Below are positions 1 to 12,345 of a stretch of DNA of 64,000 nt, in pieces. The position numbers and the translations under genes are program-made. The notes under the pieces are model-generated. The model worked only from the letters and a program-made list of their open reading frames with translations, did not search any database and was not told the origin of the DNA. Source of the stretch: Atrina japonica (taxonomy: Eukaryota > Mollusca > Bivalvia > Pterioida > Pinnidae); contig BROG01000156.1 in NCBI GenBank assembly GCA_030159075.1, positions 1-64,000 of the forward strand. Reading direction: 5' to 3'. Every line of letters starts with the position of its first letter. The stretch's first letter is position 1.

Positions 1-765
1 TGACTCTTGCGAAAATGGCCGTATATCTTATAGTTGGAATATGACAAATCAAGCATATTTATAAGATAACTGAGGCTCTACATTACAGGTGGAACACCTC
101 TTAATTATGGCATATACATAGAGTACTGGGGTCGGCTATCGTGACAAAGAATATAAATCATCAAAACTTAATAAAAAGCATATGTCAACCTGTCATTTAA
201 AATAAGCTAAGGGGATATTTTATGCTCAACTTAATAATTGTTTACATAAATCGGCGACATTGGTTGTACGTAAACCACAGGAGCCATACTATCGTTGTTA
301 TAATTGTGCTTAATGCTAGCATGTCACTCTTGTATTGTACATCTCTCAAAAGACATAATCGAGTTTTCCCATGTATAATGCTACATCCACTCGACCGCTG
401 ACATTGCCGAATGAAATGACGAGGAGGAAATTGTGTTTTCAACCATAAATTACTGTTTGCTTCCATTGTTCATAACTTCTTTATTTGAACTATACATGAG
501 GAAATTAAGACATTAAGCGGTCAGTAGCCGTTGCTTTTACATGAGGACAACTTTATTATAACGATAAGATGTAATATTACTTTTATACAGTCTTCTCTCC
601 CATAAAAATCAAATGGAAATATGAAATTTATTTAGTTATGATAGATTAAGTACAGTATATCAAGTCTGTAAATATTTCACATGGAAAGTACTCGTGTTTT
701 TTTTAGCAAATTACCCATTAGCGTGATTCCAGTTTTTGGCTTTTTATATTATTTTATAATTAATT
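1..765. other. AT-rich sequence without recognisable gene
   Basis: No reading frame with family resemblance, splice-bounded exon or repeat was recognised. Short frames here lack any conserved motif. Confidence 0.5.
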
Positions 766-905
766 GAGAGATAACCACCAGCTTTCTGCAAGTAAACTGG
801 CGAACTTTGTTATAAAATCAGCTTAGGTTTCAGTTGGACTCGAATCTGCGGTGACTAGATATGAGACTTCATTGTATAAAGCGCAATTGTTTAACCACTC
901 TGTCA
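766..905 (-). mobile_element. tRNA-derived SINE, family 1 (degraded)
   Basis: Read on the minus strand, this has a tRNA-like head with a B-box-like GATTCGAGTCC near 840. It continues into the body shared with the copies at 10.5 and 19.9 kb: a CCTAAG motif, then GTTCGCCAGTTTACTTGC, then a hairpin-like GGTGGTT segment. tRNA-derived SINEs are transcribed by RNA polymerase III and moved by LINE enzymes. The copy is diverged and its 3' end blurs into AT-rich DNA. Confidence 0.6.
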
Positions 906-946
906 TGAACTGATCATGGATGCAACAATGTTAGTTTAGTTGATAT

Positions 947-970
947 GAGAGAGAGAGAGAGAGAGAGAGA
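947..970. repeat. (GA)12 microsatellite
   Basis: Pure GA dinucleotide run, the shortest of several GA/TC arrays in the window. Confidence 0.95.
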
Positions 971-1711
971 TTGTATAAAAAGCTTGCGCTTACACGTTCA
1001 TTGGTTTTTGAAGTTCGCATTCGCCAACAATTTACACCACTAATTATTCTACGTGAGGTAATTGCTCATCAGGCACACTTTATTCAAAAATCTACACACA
1101 CATACACAAAACATTTAGTTACATTGTAATATGCAATAACTATCTTTGGTTATTGCCTTACATTTTACTAAAATTTCACCGCTACGTAGTTTCTAGTATC
1201 ACGAACCATTTTTTTTTTTGCAATGTGCGATATTTGATTTTTAGGCTTCTGCAATGAGGTAGCGTAGAGTAAATGATGTATAATCAATAAATAATTAATT
1301 ATCACAATCCTTGATATAATTGTAAATACAAGCCATATTGAAAAAATCAATTTATATTTAAATAACATACTTAATGATAACACATTTGTTATAACTATTG
1401 GAGTAAAGTGGTTGCTGCAACAAGTGTCATATTTATCATTAATCACGGAAATTTTTATATTGTAATAGATCTAACTCTAGTTACTTCATGATCACAAATA
1501 CCTAATGCAATTTGGCGAAAATCGTAATACGAATGTAAGAAATATGAATTAACCATAAAAAAGTTAAAGGGACTTGTTTAAAAGTGAATAGTGATATGGA
1601 ATTAACATAAAAGTTATATAATATTGAAAAAAATGCTTACATTACATTTGAAAAATATACAGTACAAACATCTGCAGAAGACGATAGGACATAATTAAAA
1701 ATTGAACGTCA
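971..1711. other. AT-rich sequence without recognisable gene
   Basis: Nothing recognised. A 92-residue open frame on the minus strand (1168-1446) is low-complexity hydrophobic and matches no family I know. Confidence 0.5.
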
Positions 1712-3045
1712 ACAAGAGGCCCAGTGGGCCTTAACGGTCACCTGAGAAAAATTTGGAGTCAAGTTTGGTTGAAAATTAGCCCACTGGTTCCTGAGAAGAT
1801 GTCGAAAATCTCTAAAATTTTACAAAAAACTTATATTTTCTGTTTTCTTAGGTGTCTCTGACTTTTACCTTTGACCCCATGACCTTAAAATTTTGTCAAA
1901 ATGATTCTTAGATAATTTCTAATAACTTTCTCATATATCTTTCTATACAAAAAGTCAATCAGTTTTGAGTTATTTCGCCATTTGTATACAACTGTACCCT
2001 ATGTTATTCAAGCGCCCCCTTGTGGACCATTTACTGACATATTTACTTTTAATTCGCAAATATTGTAGATACTGACTGTATAATCATGCATACACAATTT
2101 GAAAGTCATATGAACAATGGTTCATGAGAAGAAGATTTTTAAAGATGTACCAAGTTTTGGTCCTTTTTGGGGCCCTATGGATTCTAGCCCCTTTTCATTC
2201 GCAAACTTTATGCGGATTCACATGGGGATGATACAAGCCTAATTTGGTTAAAAATGGCACACTGGCTCTTGAGAAGAAACTAAAATTTGACATCAAAAGG
2301 GAAATAGCTCCTATAAGGTGCGACATAATAATTTCGGACCTCTTGAATTTTTTGTAGATCTTTGCGTACTGAACATTTTTGCTTTTTTCACTTCTACTCT
2401 ATCTATTATACTCATTAAGATAATGTCCAAAAACACGAAAATTCACAAAAAGGGCTTCGCATGGTTATACTTCCAGTCAAATTTAGTTCAAATTAAAAAA
2501 GAACAACATATTTTCCATTTACTTAGGTGTCTCTAACATTGACCTTTGACCCCATTACCTTGAAATCTTGTCAAAATGATCCTGAGATAATTCCTAACAC
2601 CTTTCTCATATATCTTTGTAAACAAAATAATTTTCAGTTAGATTTTAGTTATCAAACAAATTATAATACAATTGTACCCTATGTTACTAAAACGCCCCCT
2701 AGTGGCTTGTTTATGGACATATTTTATTTCGTTTGCAAACGTTGTAGAAATTGACTTAACAATCATTCATACACAATTTGAAAATCATCTGATCATTCGT
2801 TCATGACAAGAATATTTTAAAAATGTACCAAGTTTTGGTCCTTTTTTATGAGACCTAGCCCCTTTTCATTCGCAAACTACATGTGGTTTGCCATGGGGAC
2901 GTTTTCTGCCAAGTTCGGTTGAAAGTCATCCAGTGATTCTCGAGAAGGCGAAAATGTGAAAATTTACGTGAAAAAAAGTTTACGTCACGACGCCAGCCGG
3001 AGTGATCAAAAATATAGCGATCGCAGTGATTACAATAGGTAACCC
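1712..3045 (+). repeat. Bivalve-type interspersed repeat, internally duplicated
   Basis: It opens with a palindromic AGGCCCAGTGGGCCT followed by TAACGGTCACCTGAG, an opening I associate with very abundant bivalve interspersed repeats of unclear class. The interior holds two diverged tandem copies shifted by about 672 bp. Paired landmarks are AGGTGTCTCT plus a TTTGACCCCAT-type motif at about 1850 and 2524, a GTACCCTATGTTA motif at about 1995 and 2675, and ACCAAGTTTTGGTCC at about 2149 and 2828. No transposase or reverse transcriptase is visible, so it is non-autonomous or a decayed non-coding part of a larger element. Confidence 0.65.
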
Positions 3046-6000
3046 ACAGTACTCATGAAGTCTAATTGACAGAAACATCGGGAAGATAACTTTGGTATAC
3101 GTTTATAATATTGAAACAGAGTGATCTCCCTTTTCTAAACGTTTCTTTTACTGGATATAGGGTCACGATAAACAAACGCAGTGATTACAATAGAAGAAAT
3201 TATTTGTAATACCCATTTATATACACATACTTTGCAGTACTCACAGTAATTATAACTGGGTTTATGTTTATAATATTTATATATGAAAAATAATTTAGCA
3301 TAAAGCTACGCAACAATAATGGGTTTTAAATCTATGAAAAATATTATGAGATCACTAAGTGAATTGGACATTCAGGTCGCCTGATGAGCTGAAGTTCACG
3401 ATGATCTTAAATCATTTATCTCCATTCATTTTTGTTGTATATTGCATGTAATTCATTAATGTTTGAAATAACCACCCACTGAAGGTCTTTTGAAGGTTAT
3501 TGCTAAATTTGTGTTAGGGTATTCTAGGGCACAATATATCAGCATTGTAAACTAAAATGCACTGTCTGCATTAGATATACAGACTTGGGTTCAAGGCTTC
3601 AGGGCCCAAATTCACCAAATTTGCTCTGTACTAAAATTCAACTAAATTTTCATGATTTTTAGATAAAACACGCACAATCTATTCTATAAATGGACATGTT
3701 TGTATATTCATGACATACAATTGCAAATAATGATAAAAATTCTTGCCTATTTGAAGAAAATTTTAGAAATATTAAAAAATTGTTTGAGCACGTACTCAGT
3801 TTTCAGTACCGTACAATTTGTGTACGTACTCAATTTTTGAGTACCGTATTTAAGGTAGTTTTTCATGCTTACAGGATCATCATAAGTATGACGCAAAAAT
3901 CTATACTTAAAGGGTGAAAAATAATGATATTTTCCAATGACTCAAATGCAAATGTTTTACATATTATTATATAGTCATAATTATAGGATACAATTTGAGC
4001 TTCAGTATTGAGTTAATGTGGTGACCTCGCGCCCAGGTTACCATACCCAGGTTTGGGAGCAATATTTCTATTTAATCGTGTTATGAAATGATGGTTTGTT
4101 TAGCTGGCTTCTGCATATCAAATCAGCGTAGAGATTTAGATTTATTTGATATTGTATTAGTTTTAACCCTTTGAATTTGAAGAATTGCTATTATTGGTAA
4201 AATAATGATAATAGGATCGAGACGATCAGTGTATAAAAAAATAAAGAAACATTCTAAACTAAATCGACGTTTGTGCATTTAAAGAAGATTGACAAATAGA
4301 TTGGGAATCGTCATTAGATGTTGGCCAAAAACACGATATGTCTAATATATCTATATAAAACAGTCTATATAATAAGAAAATCAACATCGGACAAAATGGT
4401 TAAGTGATCCGGAGATTTGTTTTACGTTCGTTAATATAAGATGCCATTTACTATAGCAATGTATATTGTGAAGTTAAATAAGAAGGCAACAATACGTCCT
4501 TTCAATTCATGTCAATTGATTGATTGTTATATAGAATGCTTTTATTACAAGTGACGATGTTCAGTGAGGGAAAAACAATTCTATCAAGTGTTTTACCCAC
4601 CTATCAAATTTGTGATGCAAAGAACTGACATGAAGAAGAAATTGTTTGTCAATTGATTTTTACTACATGAGGAATTATGGTCATTGAACAGTAAAATCGC
4701 CACGTGATTAAGACTTAACAATTCAGACAAAAGTAATGCGTAACTTTCTCAACAGAGACTTGTACAGATATACTTAAAGCACGTCAGTTTAGATTCTAGT
4801 TATTGCGTTAACATGTATATTGTTTACACTTATTTATTTTCATTACACTGCGATTGGGAATCGGTACGATTTATTTCATCTAGTCTTATACGACGTCCGG
4901 TTTTTCATCAATTTATATCTGGCTATCAATACACCAAACTCTGACAGTTCTTGTTCATCATTTTATTTCTCAAAATCACAAACAACTAGAGAAATGTGAA
5001 ATCCAAATTCCATGTGAACTCTTATATTCTGACTTGTTTAAACTACAATATGGAAAAGATAATATAATTGTTACCTCTATGCTTATTAAATAACCTTTAA
5101 TTTGTCGGTTACGCTGATAATTTTCCTATTATAATTTGTCTGAATTAGACATAATGGGACAACACTAAATGCGATTAGAGATAGTATACTGAGTACGATA
5201 TTATTTGATATTTGGACGTCATTATTAATATGATGATGGAAGAGTTGATAATCGGATTATTTTATCAGTTTAAGGTGATCTTCTCAAGGATGTCGTATGG
5301 GGTCAAAATAATATTTTGGCGTAAACATATGTTTGGGTAATTACTTAGTGTTAGAGATACAGTTTGGCAGAAAGAAAATTAACCAAAGTTAGTCTCTAAT
5401 GCAGTTCTGTTAAGAGCACCTTTAATTCTGTTTATGTCAAGAAAAATATCTTTAATAATTATTGCCTGTATGATTTCTTTTTCAAATAATTTTTTTTAAA
5501 AAAGATTACAGTGAAAAGATCAATGAATGAATTGATAAGTTCAGACAAATAGATAAAAATGAGACAATAAAGTAAGCGATATCAAAATGGTTTAAAGTGC
5601 ATTTTCATTATTCTAAGTTAAACGCTTAAAGCGCAATGTGCGATATTTCTGTTAATTTTCTTCAAGCGATCCTATCACTGTTTATATTCACCAAGATACT
5701 CTGTTAGATTTTCTTGCAAAACTTAGTACACACGACCGTAATAAATCAATCTAACATTATATATATATATTTCCCAGTTGGGAAGGATATATGAAGATTT
5801 GATCATCCAAGAAAAAATCATGGTACTCTAGATTGGGATTCCGAGTGCGGTAGACATGTCCGTGAGACGTGGAGATTGCCGTCCACACAAGTGTTTCCAA
5901 GATCAGTGATATTCCTTTATTTATTATGCCCATTATGCGATGTATACTATAGATTATTATGACCATTTTCATATCATATACCATCAACCCGAGATTTTCA

Positions 6001-7006
6001 TATGATATAAGTCGAGGGTTGTTATGGGAAATGATATGGAAATGGCCATATAATAAACTTTATTTCATTTACTCAAGAGATTTACTTTTATAACCATTCT
6101 CGAAACAACAAGTGTTTGTTTGTTTTTATTTTATCAACCATTTTTTCTGTGTCAGCATTTGAAATGTTTCAACGAGTCTTTTATATTATTTCTTTAAGAG
6201 CTAGTACAGTATCATTATATTGTTTTATGAAACACTCCAATACGTTCTCGCTACATTAAGTGCCTAGAACTGAGGGAGATGCCATGATTTGTTCAACGCC
6301 AAAAATCATGTCTCTTGGGCGAGGTTAGCATTAATTTTCTGGTTTAAACACATTTTATATATCCCTTACTACTAGACAATAAATTGTTTATGAACCGAAT
6401 GAGGAATTAGTTGGTGAGATGCACTCACATAAAATGCCTTCATTGTACGATTCAGCTGTTTCGGAGTAAGCGCTTCGAACTTTATAGTGCCAAAATAGCT
6501 TTCATATAAAAGTCTCTGAAGCATTTGATTGCTTTTTGTTTATTTTACGGGTGTCTCATGAGTCCTTATTACTCAACAAATCTACAATTTCATCCACCGC
6601 TGCCTACCTATTCTAACATCGTATGCTCGTCCATTTTGGTTAATTTAAGTTTCTTCGCTTTCGAGCTTCCTCTATTTTTTCGTACACAGGAACGATAACT
6701 GTAACAACGCGGTACCCGAATGGGTGGCATACGTTATTTATTCCAGGGAGATACAATATTTCTTTAACTGAGCACATGACACAGTAAATCAATCAATTAC
6801 TCGTTTTCGCAATTACAAATATGATTTTTAGCAATATTTTATAACCTCACGTGACATAAATTCTCGTATCACTCTTAAGTCTGTATCTTTGATAGTATTG
6901 TATAAAAAATCTCAGATACCAATGTATAAATGCGTGCATGCTTTAAATTATTTAAATATATGCTAATTTATATTACTATTTGTTTTAAATAAATTCCACT
7001 GGGTGA

Positions 7007-7008
<2 letters not shown>
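3046..7008. other. AT-rich sequence without recognisable gene
   Basis: About 4 kb with no convincing exon. The only internal structure noted is the small palindromic duplication at 3790-3847. A minus-strand open frame at 5757-5987 (76 residues) has ordinary amino-acid composition but no recognised motif. Confidence 0.5.
3790..3847. repeat. Duplicated palindromic motif
   Basis: Two copies of an ACGTACTCA...GTACCGT unit (3790-3812 and 3824-3847). The second contains a perfect inverted repeat, GTACTCAA/TTGAGTAC, around three T residues. Confidence 0.7.

Positions 7009-7063
<55 letters not shown>
7009..7063. repeat. (AT)n microsatellite
   Basis: Pure alternating AT, about 55 bp. Confidence 0.95.
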
Positions 7064-7064
<1 letters not shown>

Positions 7065-7318
7065 CTATAAAACTTTCAAAAAATGTTTAATCAGTTTCTA
7101 AGATTCTGTAATTTAACTGAAAATTTGATTATTTGTAACACATTTACCATACTAAGAGAGGCATTGCTTTGCATCCTGCATGATTCATCAGCATTTCAAA
7201 ACAAAATAATCAAAATGATACAGAAACTAAATAGGAAATAACATTGTAATTGTTTTTTAATAAATGTGTTTAGTATGAAGTTTAATGTATATTATAAACA
7301 TAATACCAAAGTTATAAT

Positions 7319-7364
7319 GCTCAAGACGATATCGTTTGTGTCAATTAGACTTCATCAGTTGAGC
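7319..7364 (-). ncRNA. Hammerhead ribozyme motif, type I, core mutated
   Basis: Minus strand: stem I GCTCAA/TTGAGC, box CTGATGA, a GTC/GAC stem II, then CAAA where the catalytic box should be GAAA, then a short CGATATCG stem III and the GTC cleavage triplet. The G-to-C change falls at G12, the general base in known hammerheads, so this copy is predicted inactive. The architecture is otherwise as in the intact copy at 35183. Confidence 0.75.
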
Positions 7365-7426
7365 TCCAATTTGAAAAGTATGTGTATTTTCTAAAGATAG
7401 ATGGTATCATACAAGGCCAAATAATA

Positions 7427-7953
7427 TATCAACACAGACGGGAAATTAGCAACCAAGCTATACGATAAACGCGACGATTTCGGCTTTCCCATCGTAAATT
7501 TTCCACATTTAAGTAGTAATATCCCTCACTCACCTGCATATGGAGTTTTATATTTCACAAATGTGATTATGCCAGGGCGTGTATGAAGATTTAATATACA
7601 GAGGTAAACTACTCACTGACAAATAATTGACACAGGGATATCGAAAGCGTTTAATGTCTACGTTCCGCAAATTTTACGGTATAATAGTCGTTTGCGACTA
7701 CTCTGTTTCACTAAGTGACTGTTGAGTCCTTTTCGTTGGCGGTTGTTGAGCGTCCAATTGTGAAGGAACACTCCTCACGTGTTTCATTGGACTTGACTGT
7801 GGACTCACGGCGGGTTTCGACAGGGGATGCTTACTCCTCCATGGCAGATACCTCTTGGTTTCCAGAGGTCCGTGTTTGTCCATTTTTACCGGATTTGTAT
7901 CTATGTCCTGGACATCCTATTGATTTATACTTTGGTATCTGAGATTTTTATAT
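7427..7953 (+). pseudogene. Penelope-like element 3' end (family A), truncated
   Basis: The given strand encodes the C-terminal part of a PLE protein: INTDGKLATKLYDKRDDFGF, then a sequence like PAYGVYISQ, a degraded GKLLTD region and a KFYGRYN-like segment with frameshifts. It is followed by the conserved family-A 3' untranslated tail ending in GAGATTTTTATAT. Similar text occurs at about 26.2, 23.8-24.4 and 34.0-34.4 kb. It lacks the catalytic reverse-transcriptase core, as expected of 5'-truncated target-primed insertions. An ATG-led frame on its complement (MDKHGPLET...) is an antisense shadow. Confidence 0.8.
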
Positions 7954-8190
7954 CTAAAAGTATAGCCGAAATCCGTCTAAGAGTAACCACTGTAAAAAAA
8001 ATCACTATCTTAGCTTTAGACAATTTTGGAATTGAAATAGTGTTAACAGTGCCAAATATTACTTTAGTATAAGATGAACAGGTGGTACCGAAATAGCAGG
8101 TACTAGGTTTATGTATACCCTCGGGGACTCAAACGGTCCACCAGCAGTGGCAACGACCTAGTGGTTATAAATATTATAAACATAATACCA

Positions 8191-9307
8191 ATGAAATGAC
8201 TCGTTGACTTATCCTTCTCACCCTGCTATATCTAGTCGTTTATAGTAGTTGGAAGTACCACGAATATTACAAACATATTTATATAATTATTTTCAATACA
8301 AATATTTAAAGTTATTAGGTATTTTTAAATAGTTACAAGATATTGGTATAATATCAATGGAAATTGCAAAAAAGACACTGTTCTGTGTTAAATAGAAATG
8401 TAATACTTAGTTACAGCATGTATAGCGAAACGTTAAAGTCACATTTGGGGGAAAAAGTCCAGAAATAAACTTTTTTGTACGCACGTAATGTTTATTCGTA
8501 GATACTTTAATCGTATTTTTAAAGGTATATACTAATAAATAGGTTAGCTAATCACGGGAAACACCCAGCGTGCAGATCTAATAATAACCTCTTAAAATAG
8601 TATGGAAATGAGGAGATATTGGAAACGAGGCATAGGAACCAAAACAAACTATCCATGATAAATAGCCTATGTTAGAATCAGCACATCACGTACAGATCTA
8701 CATAAATCTTACATTAGCCTATGATACTTCGATTAAACCTTATTGAACAGGACATACACCTGGCTGAAATTCTGTCCCCTGTCTAAAATATTTCGTTAAG
8801 TAAAATCCGTCGGCTTCTCGTAATTGTAGCAAGCCGGGTCCACAGTTGCCTATCCGATCTATTATTTTAATTAATTCGTCGGCATAAAACTGCAACTATT
8901 TGAGACGTGAATTCCAGTTACCGGTACTCTCTTTCGTGTACATATCGTCCCGACTCCATTACGTATTCCTGATATTCTTGCTGATTGGCTGACGGTAAAG
9001 CGGTCAAAGCGTTTGACATACCATATAAGGAAAACGCCTACTACTCCTTCAATTGTCAGTCAATCATATCTGAGGCATACTAAGGATTCCTTCAATGAAA
9101 TGTCACATCTCTTACCGAAGTTAATTTAGAGATGTCCGATGTAATTCCGTTCATACGGCGATTTTTTGTTTCTTTTTTATTTCCGTTTGTTAGGAGTGGT
9201 ATATCTAAAGAAAATGTCAAATTATACAATCCCCCCTCCGGAATGTGATTTTAATCCCCGGACTCTGAATTTAGCGGTAGTAAGATAGGGCATTATATAT
9301 AAAACAG
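8191..9307. other. AT-rich sequence without recognisable gene
   Basis: No exon, RNA gene or known repeat recognised. Confidence 0.45.
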
Positions 9308-9415
9308 TAGGGGCATCTGGAAAATGAAGACACGCGATCAGGTGCCAAGGAGCAGTAAGAATGCATGTAGACCAGCTACATCCGCCATGAATCTACAGTC
9401 AACTTAAATCCAAAT
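9308..9415 (-). repeat. Degraded PLE family A 3' tail
   Basis: A diverged match to the antisense PLE-A tail. It keeps GATCAGGTGCCA, GGAGCAGTAAG and CCGCCATGAATCTACAGTCAA in the same order as the better copies. Confidence 0.55.
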
Positions 9416-10504
9416 GTTGGAGTTTTGGCTTATGTTGATCCATAGAGGATGAAAGAAACAAAGGGAAATAAAAGTATTTCTAGGAATGAAATAGCAGTAT
9501 TTTATTCAAAAATGAAATTGCCAATTTGAAACGATCTCAATATGAATGTCTTTAGATCTTTTAACAAAAAGCTGTATGAATGAATGAACCTCTATCAATT
9601 GGCTGTGCCAGAGCACTCGCAGAAAAATACTCAGTTAAAGTTAGAGTGACCTGATTTCTGATTATCAATCAAAATATTTGGTATTATTGATATTGCAGCA
9701 GCAAGAAAATAAATCACTGCAAATAATCAACATTCACTGAAGCAGGATCATTTAAAAAAATAAACATCTAGTTGAAGAAACTGAGAAAAAGAAGAAATCC
9801 AATACAAGAATTGAAATGGTAACTAATGATCGATATGTAAGGCAGTAATTTGAACATTCCAATAGTTAAACAACGAACTGATAGATGAATACGCGGTGTA
9901 TTTTGATTGGCACTTTGCAATGTCTGCACGCTAAATCCACCCTGATATGTATTTGATGAATAGGAAGCCGTAATTGCGCCATTTATTCACAGAAGCAAAC
10001 TTGCAATTCCGCCAGTTCATTCTCTGTAATTTACATTTTGGCATCGATATTACAAAGTCAAAGTGAATGGAAAACATTATTTCCTCTTTTAACATTTCAG
10101 TTATAAATTTCAAAGGGAATATTGAAAATCCTAAATATTTTAATGAACCCTACAGTCAAACCATTAGTTAGGGTTATACAATTTCTAAAGCAAATAACAT
10201 TTTGAGACGGATTCACTCATGCAGCAGTCGATTACATAAGCTTCTTCAGCCGCGTCATTAGTATAAAAACACGATTACAATTTATCTTAAAGGATATTGC
10301 TGAAGATGGAAACGGGTTTCAAGTTGATTGATTAAAGAAGGAAGAAATAATACAGGTAAACACATCGTCTGTTGTTTCTATGTTTGTCTGCTATTTGATG
10401 ACAGTCAACAGTAATACAGAGCTTGAAATATATTTTCCTTGCTTGATATTACTAATATCAAACACGGGAATTGATTTACTTTCAAATGTATAAAAGTGTG
10501 TAAT
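9416..10504. other. AT-rich sequence without recognisable gene
   Basis: Nothing recognised beyond base-composition bias. Confidence 0.45.
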
Positions 10505-10715
10505 TCTGGTCACAACATTTATTTTGATTTTGATTCTGAATTGAGTTGTGCGCCACACGCAACATTTTGTTCAGTTTTCATTGAGTAACCTGGCAAACTT
10601 TCTCACAAAATCAAACGTTGGTTCCAACAGGGCAAAAACAGTCGCTGTCAAGACTTCATGGCTCAAGGTGCAATGCTCTAACCACATGACCACAGAGGCC
10701 CTAGATGAATTAATA
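10505..10715 (-). mobile_element. tRNA-derived SINE, family 1
   Basis: On the minus strand it begins with a tRNA-like head, GGCCTCTGTGGTCATGTGGT then TAGAGCATTGC. It continues through a degenerate B box into TTGTGAGAAAGTTTGCCAGG and ends in a GTGTGGCGCACAACTCAATT type tail. Order and spacing match the copy at 19.9 kb. Confidence 0.75.
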
Positions 10716-10944
10716 AAGCTGAACGAATAATACATAATGGAATTAGTAAACGTCGCCCAGTATAAACAGAAATCTTATTATTTTGGGGGATAATGTTGAA
10801 TATGATGGTTTTTTAGTTTTGTTTGTTGTTGTGAAATGCAATTTGGTGTTGAGGCTCATTTTTCTAAAAGGAATCACTGTTGGCGATTTTATTATCTTAT
10901 ATTCACAATATCAAAAGGTATCTTCAGTCTCTGTTGGCATATGG

Positions 10945-11540
10945 GTTCAATTTACTTACAGGTACATCGACGACGTCCTGTCTATAAATAATTAAGAATT
11001 TCAGAATTACCTTTGCCAGATGTGTCCTGTTGAGCTTGTGATCAATGCCTCCACAGATAGACATTTGTTTCTTACCTAGATTTACTCAGGTCGGTTGGGA
11101 AGAACGGTCACACATGTGACGATTTCAATTTCCATATCACGAACTTCCCGTTCCTGAGTTCTCCTGCTTAAGACATTTTCTGTTCTCAACATATACGTTG
11201 TGACTATTATAAATGTTCTATTCTGAGAGACAAGCGTTGTTGAACGCTTAAAATTGTCACTACGAACGTTTTATAGTCGATACAGGGATCTTGTTAAACA
11301 ACTTGAAGTTCCACTTTCATGAATGTTAGATAGTACCTATTCTGGGGGAAGACCATATACAGTGATTCCTTTTCGCTAATCTGATCTGGAGCTTGTCAAT
11401 GACCTTTTCACCTAGCTCGACCTTTTCACGGAACTCGAGAGGTATCATTGGAACATTTGCGACGGGTGTGTCATGTAAATAGGGGACGCTGACTCCTTTC
11501 GTACCTGATCTCGCCCTGTTTTGGTTTTGCAATTGATTTT
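10945..11540 (+). pseudogene. Penelope-like element (family B) reverse-transcriptase remnant
   Basis: Translation gives FTYRYIDDVLSINN, containing the YIDD catalytic motif of PLE reverse transcriptases, then EFQNYLCQMCPVEL. Downstream are a DFNFHITNFP-like region and a YSRYRDLVKQLEVPLS segment, broken by stops and shifts. The 3' part (TTGCGACGGGTGTG and flanks) matches the tails at 28.05 and 59.4 kb. The upstream half of the reverse transcriptase is absent. Confidence 0.8.
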
Positions 11541-11804
11541 AGTGTTGACACCGTTATTATATCTAATTTGACGTATTGTAATAGAATTGGAGTTTCAATA
11601 TACATTGGTACTTCTTCATTATACTTCATCAGTTGAAAAGAAGGTAATCCAAACAAACAAAATTCAATACGAAAATTTAATGCAAATCTGTCTTAAACGC
11701 GAACACCGAGTTTAAGCTTGCTGATTCTTCATGCCAATTGTCCATGCATTTATGATTCTGTTTGATTTTACAATCTATCTAATGATAGACACGTGGGACT
11801 TACT
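11541..11804. other. AT-rich flank of the LINE
   Basis: Nothing recognised. Confidence 0.4.
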
Positions 11805-11819
11805 ACATTTTACTCTGCT
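11805..11819. repeat. LINE target-site duplication, left copy
   Basis: ACATTTTACTCTGCT is repeated exactly at 16967-16981, immediately after the poly(A) tract. This brackets the LINE. Confidence 0.85.
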
Positions 11820-12345
11820 TTTTTAGCTAAAAAAGCACTAATAAAAGCGAACAAAAATGAACAATATTCCAGGAAAACCAATATTAAAATCCATGGCATT
11901 GCAGATGTGAATTTTTCAAATGGCAAAACCCAGGATATACAAACGACAGTACAAAAGGTGATTTGATTGTGTGGATGTGGTATCGGAGGACATATAGCTG
12001 TGCATCGAATACCGGGAGGCAAAGGACCGATAAAACCTATAATTTTAAAGGTGAAAAATTCGGAAATAAAGAGCCTAATTACGCAAACAGTTCCGACAGA
12101 AGAGGCAGGGTGCCAGACTCACTGATGATATTACGCGTGGAACTCAGATTTGAGAACTATATGAGCATAAGGATGTACAAGATGCATGGTACTTTAACTG
12201 CAATATCTACGCCAAACTAAAAGATTTAGGTGATGAATCCGTTTTGAAATAGGTGACAACATTGACAAAAAGATTAAAAAAAGACTAATCAGGCGTGACC
12301 ACACATTCGACGGAAATGATTCGGACTCCGAGTGAACATAACTTT
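11820..12345 (+). pseudogene. LINE ORF1 remnant
   Basis: Forward translation across frameshifts shows EQYSRKTNIKIHGIAD near 11860, HRIPGGKGPIKPIILKVKN near 12000, and WYFNCNIYAKLKDLGDE near 12200. This order matches L1-type ORF1 proteins: an end-of-coiled-coil segment, an RRM-like segment and a C-terminal domain. The N-terminal coiled coil is missing because the copy starts inside the gene. ORF1 proteins bind the element RNA and chaperone integration. Confidence 0.75.

Larger units (their letters stand above)
7291..8190 (-). mobile_element. Hammerhead unit (retrozyme-like) split by a PLE 3' end
   Basis: Read on the minus strand, this matches the 364-bp units at 34.55-35.26 kb: the CCGTTTGAGTCCCCGAGG block near 8130, the TTAGACGGATTTCGGCTATAC block near 7970, and the ATTATTTGGCCTTG block plus hammerhead at its 3' end. 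Both ends carry the same ATTATAAACATAATACCA motif (given strand, 7292-7309 and 8173-8190). Between TTTTAGATAT and ATTATTTGG the unit is interrupted by about 530 bp of PLE 3' end in the opposite orientation. The interpretation is a nested insertion, possibly with a short ATAT-type duplication. Confidence 0.75.

Noticed and set aside
5757..5987. 76-residue minus-strand frame as an exon
   Set aside because: Composition looks protein-like, but I recognise no family and its ends show no convincing splice sites.
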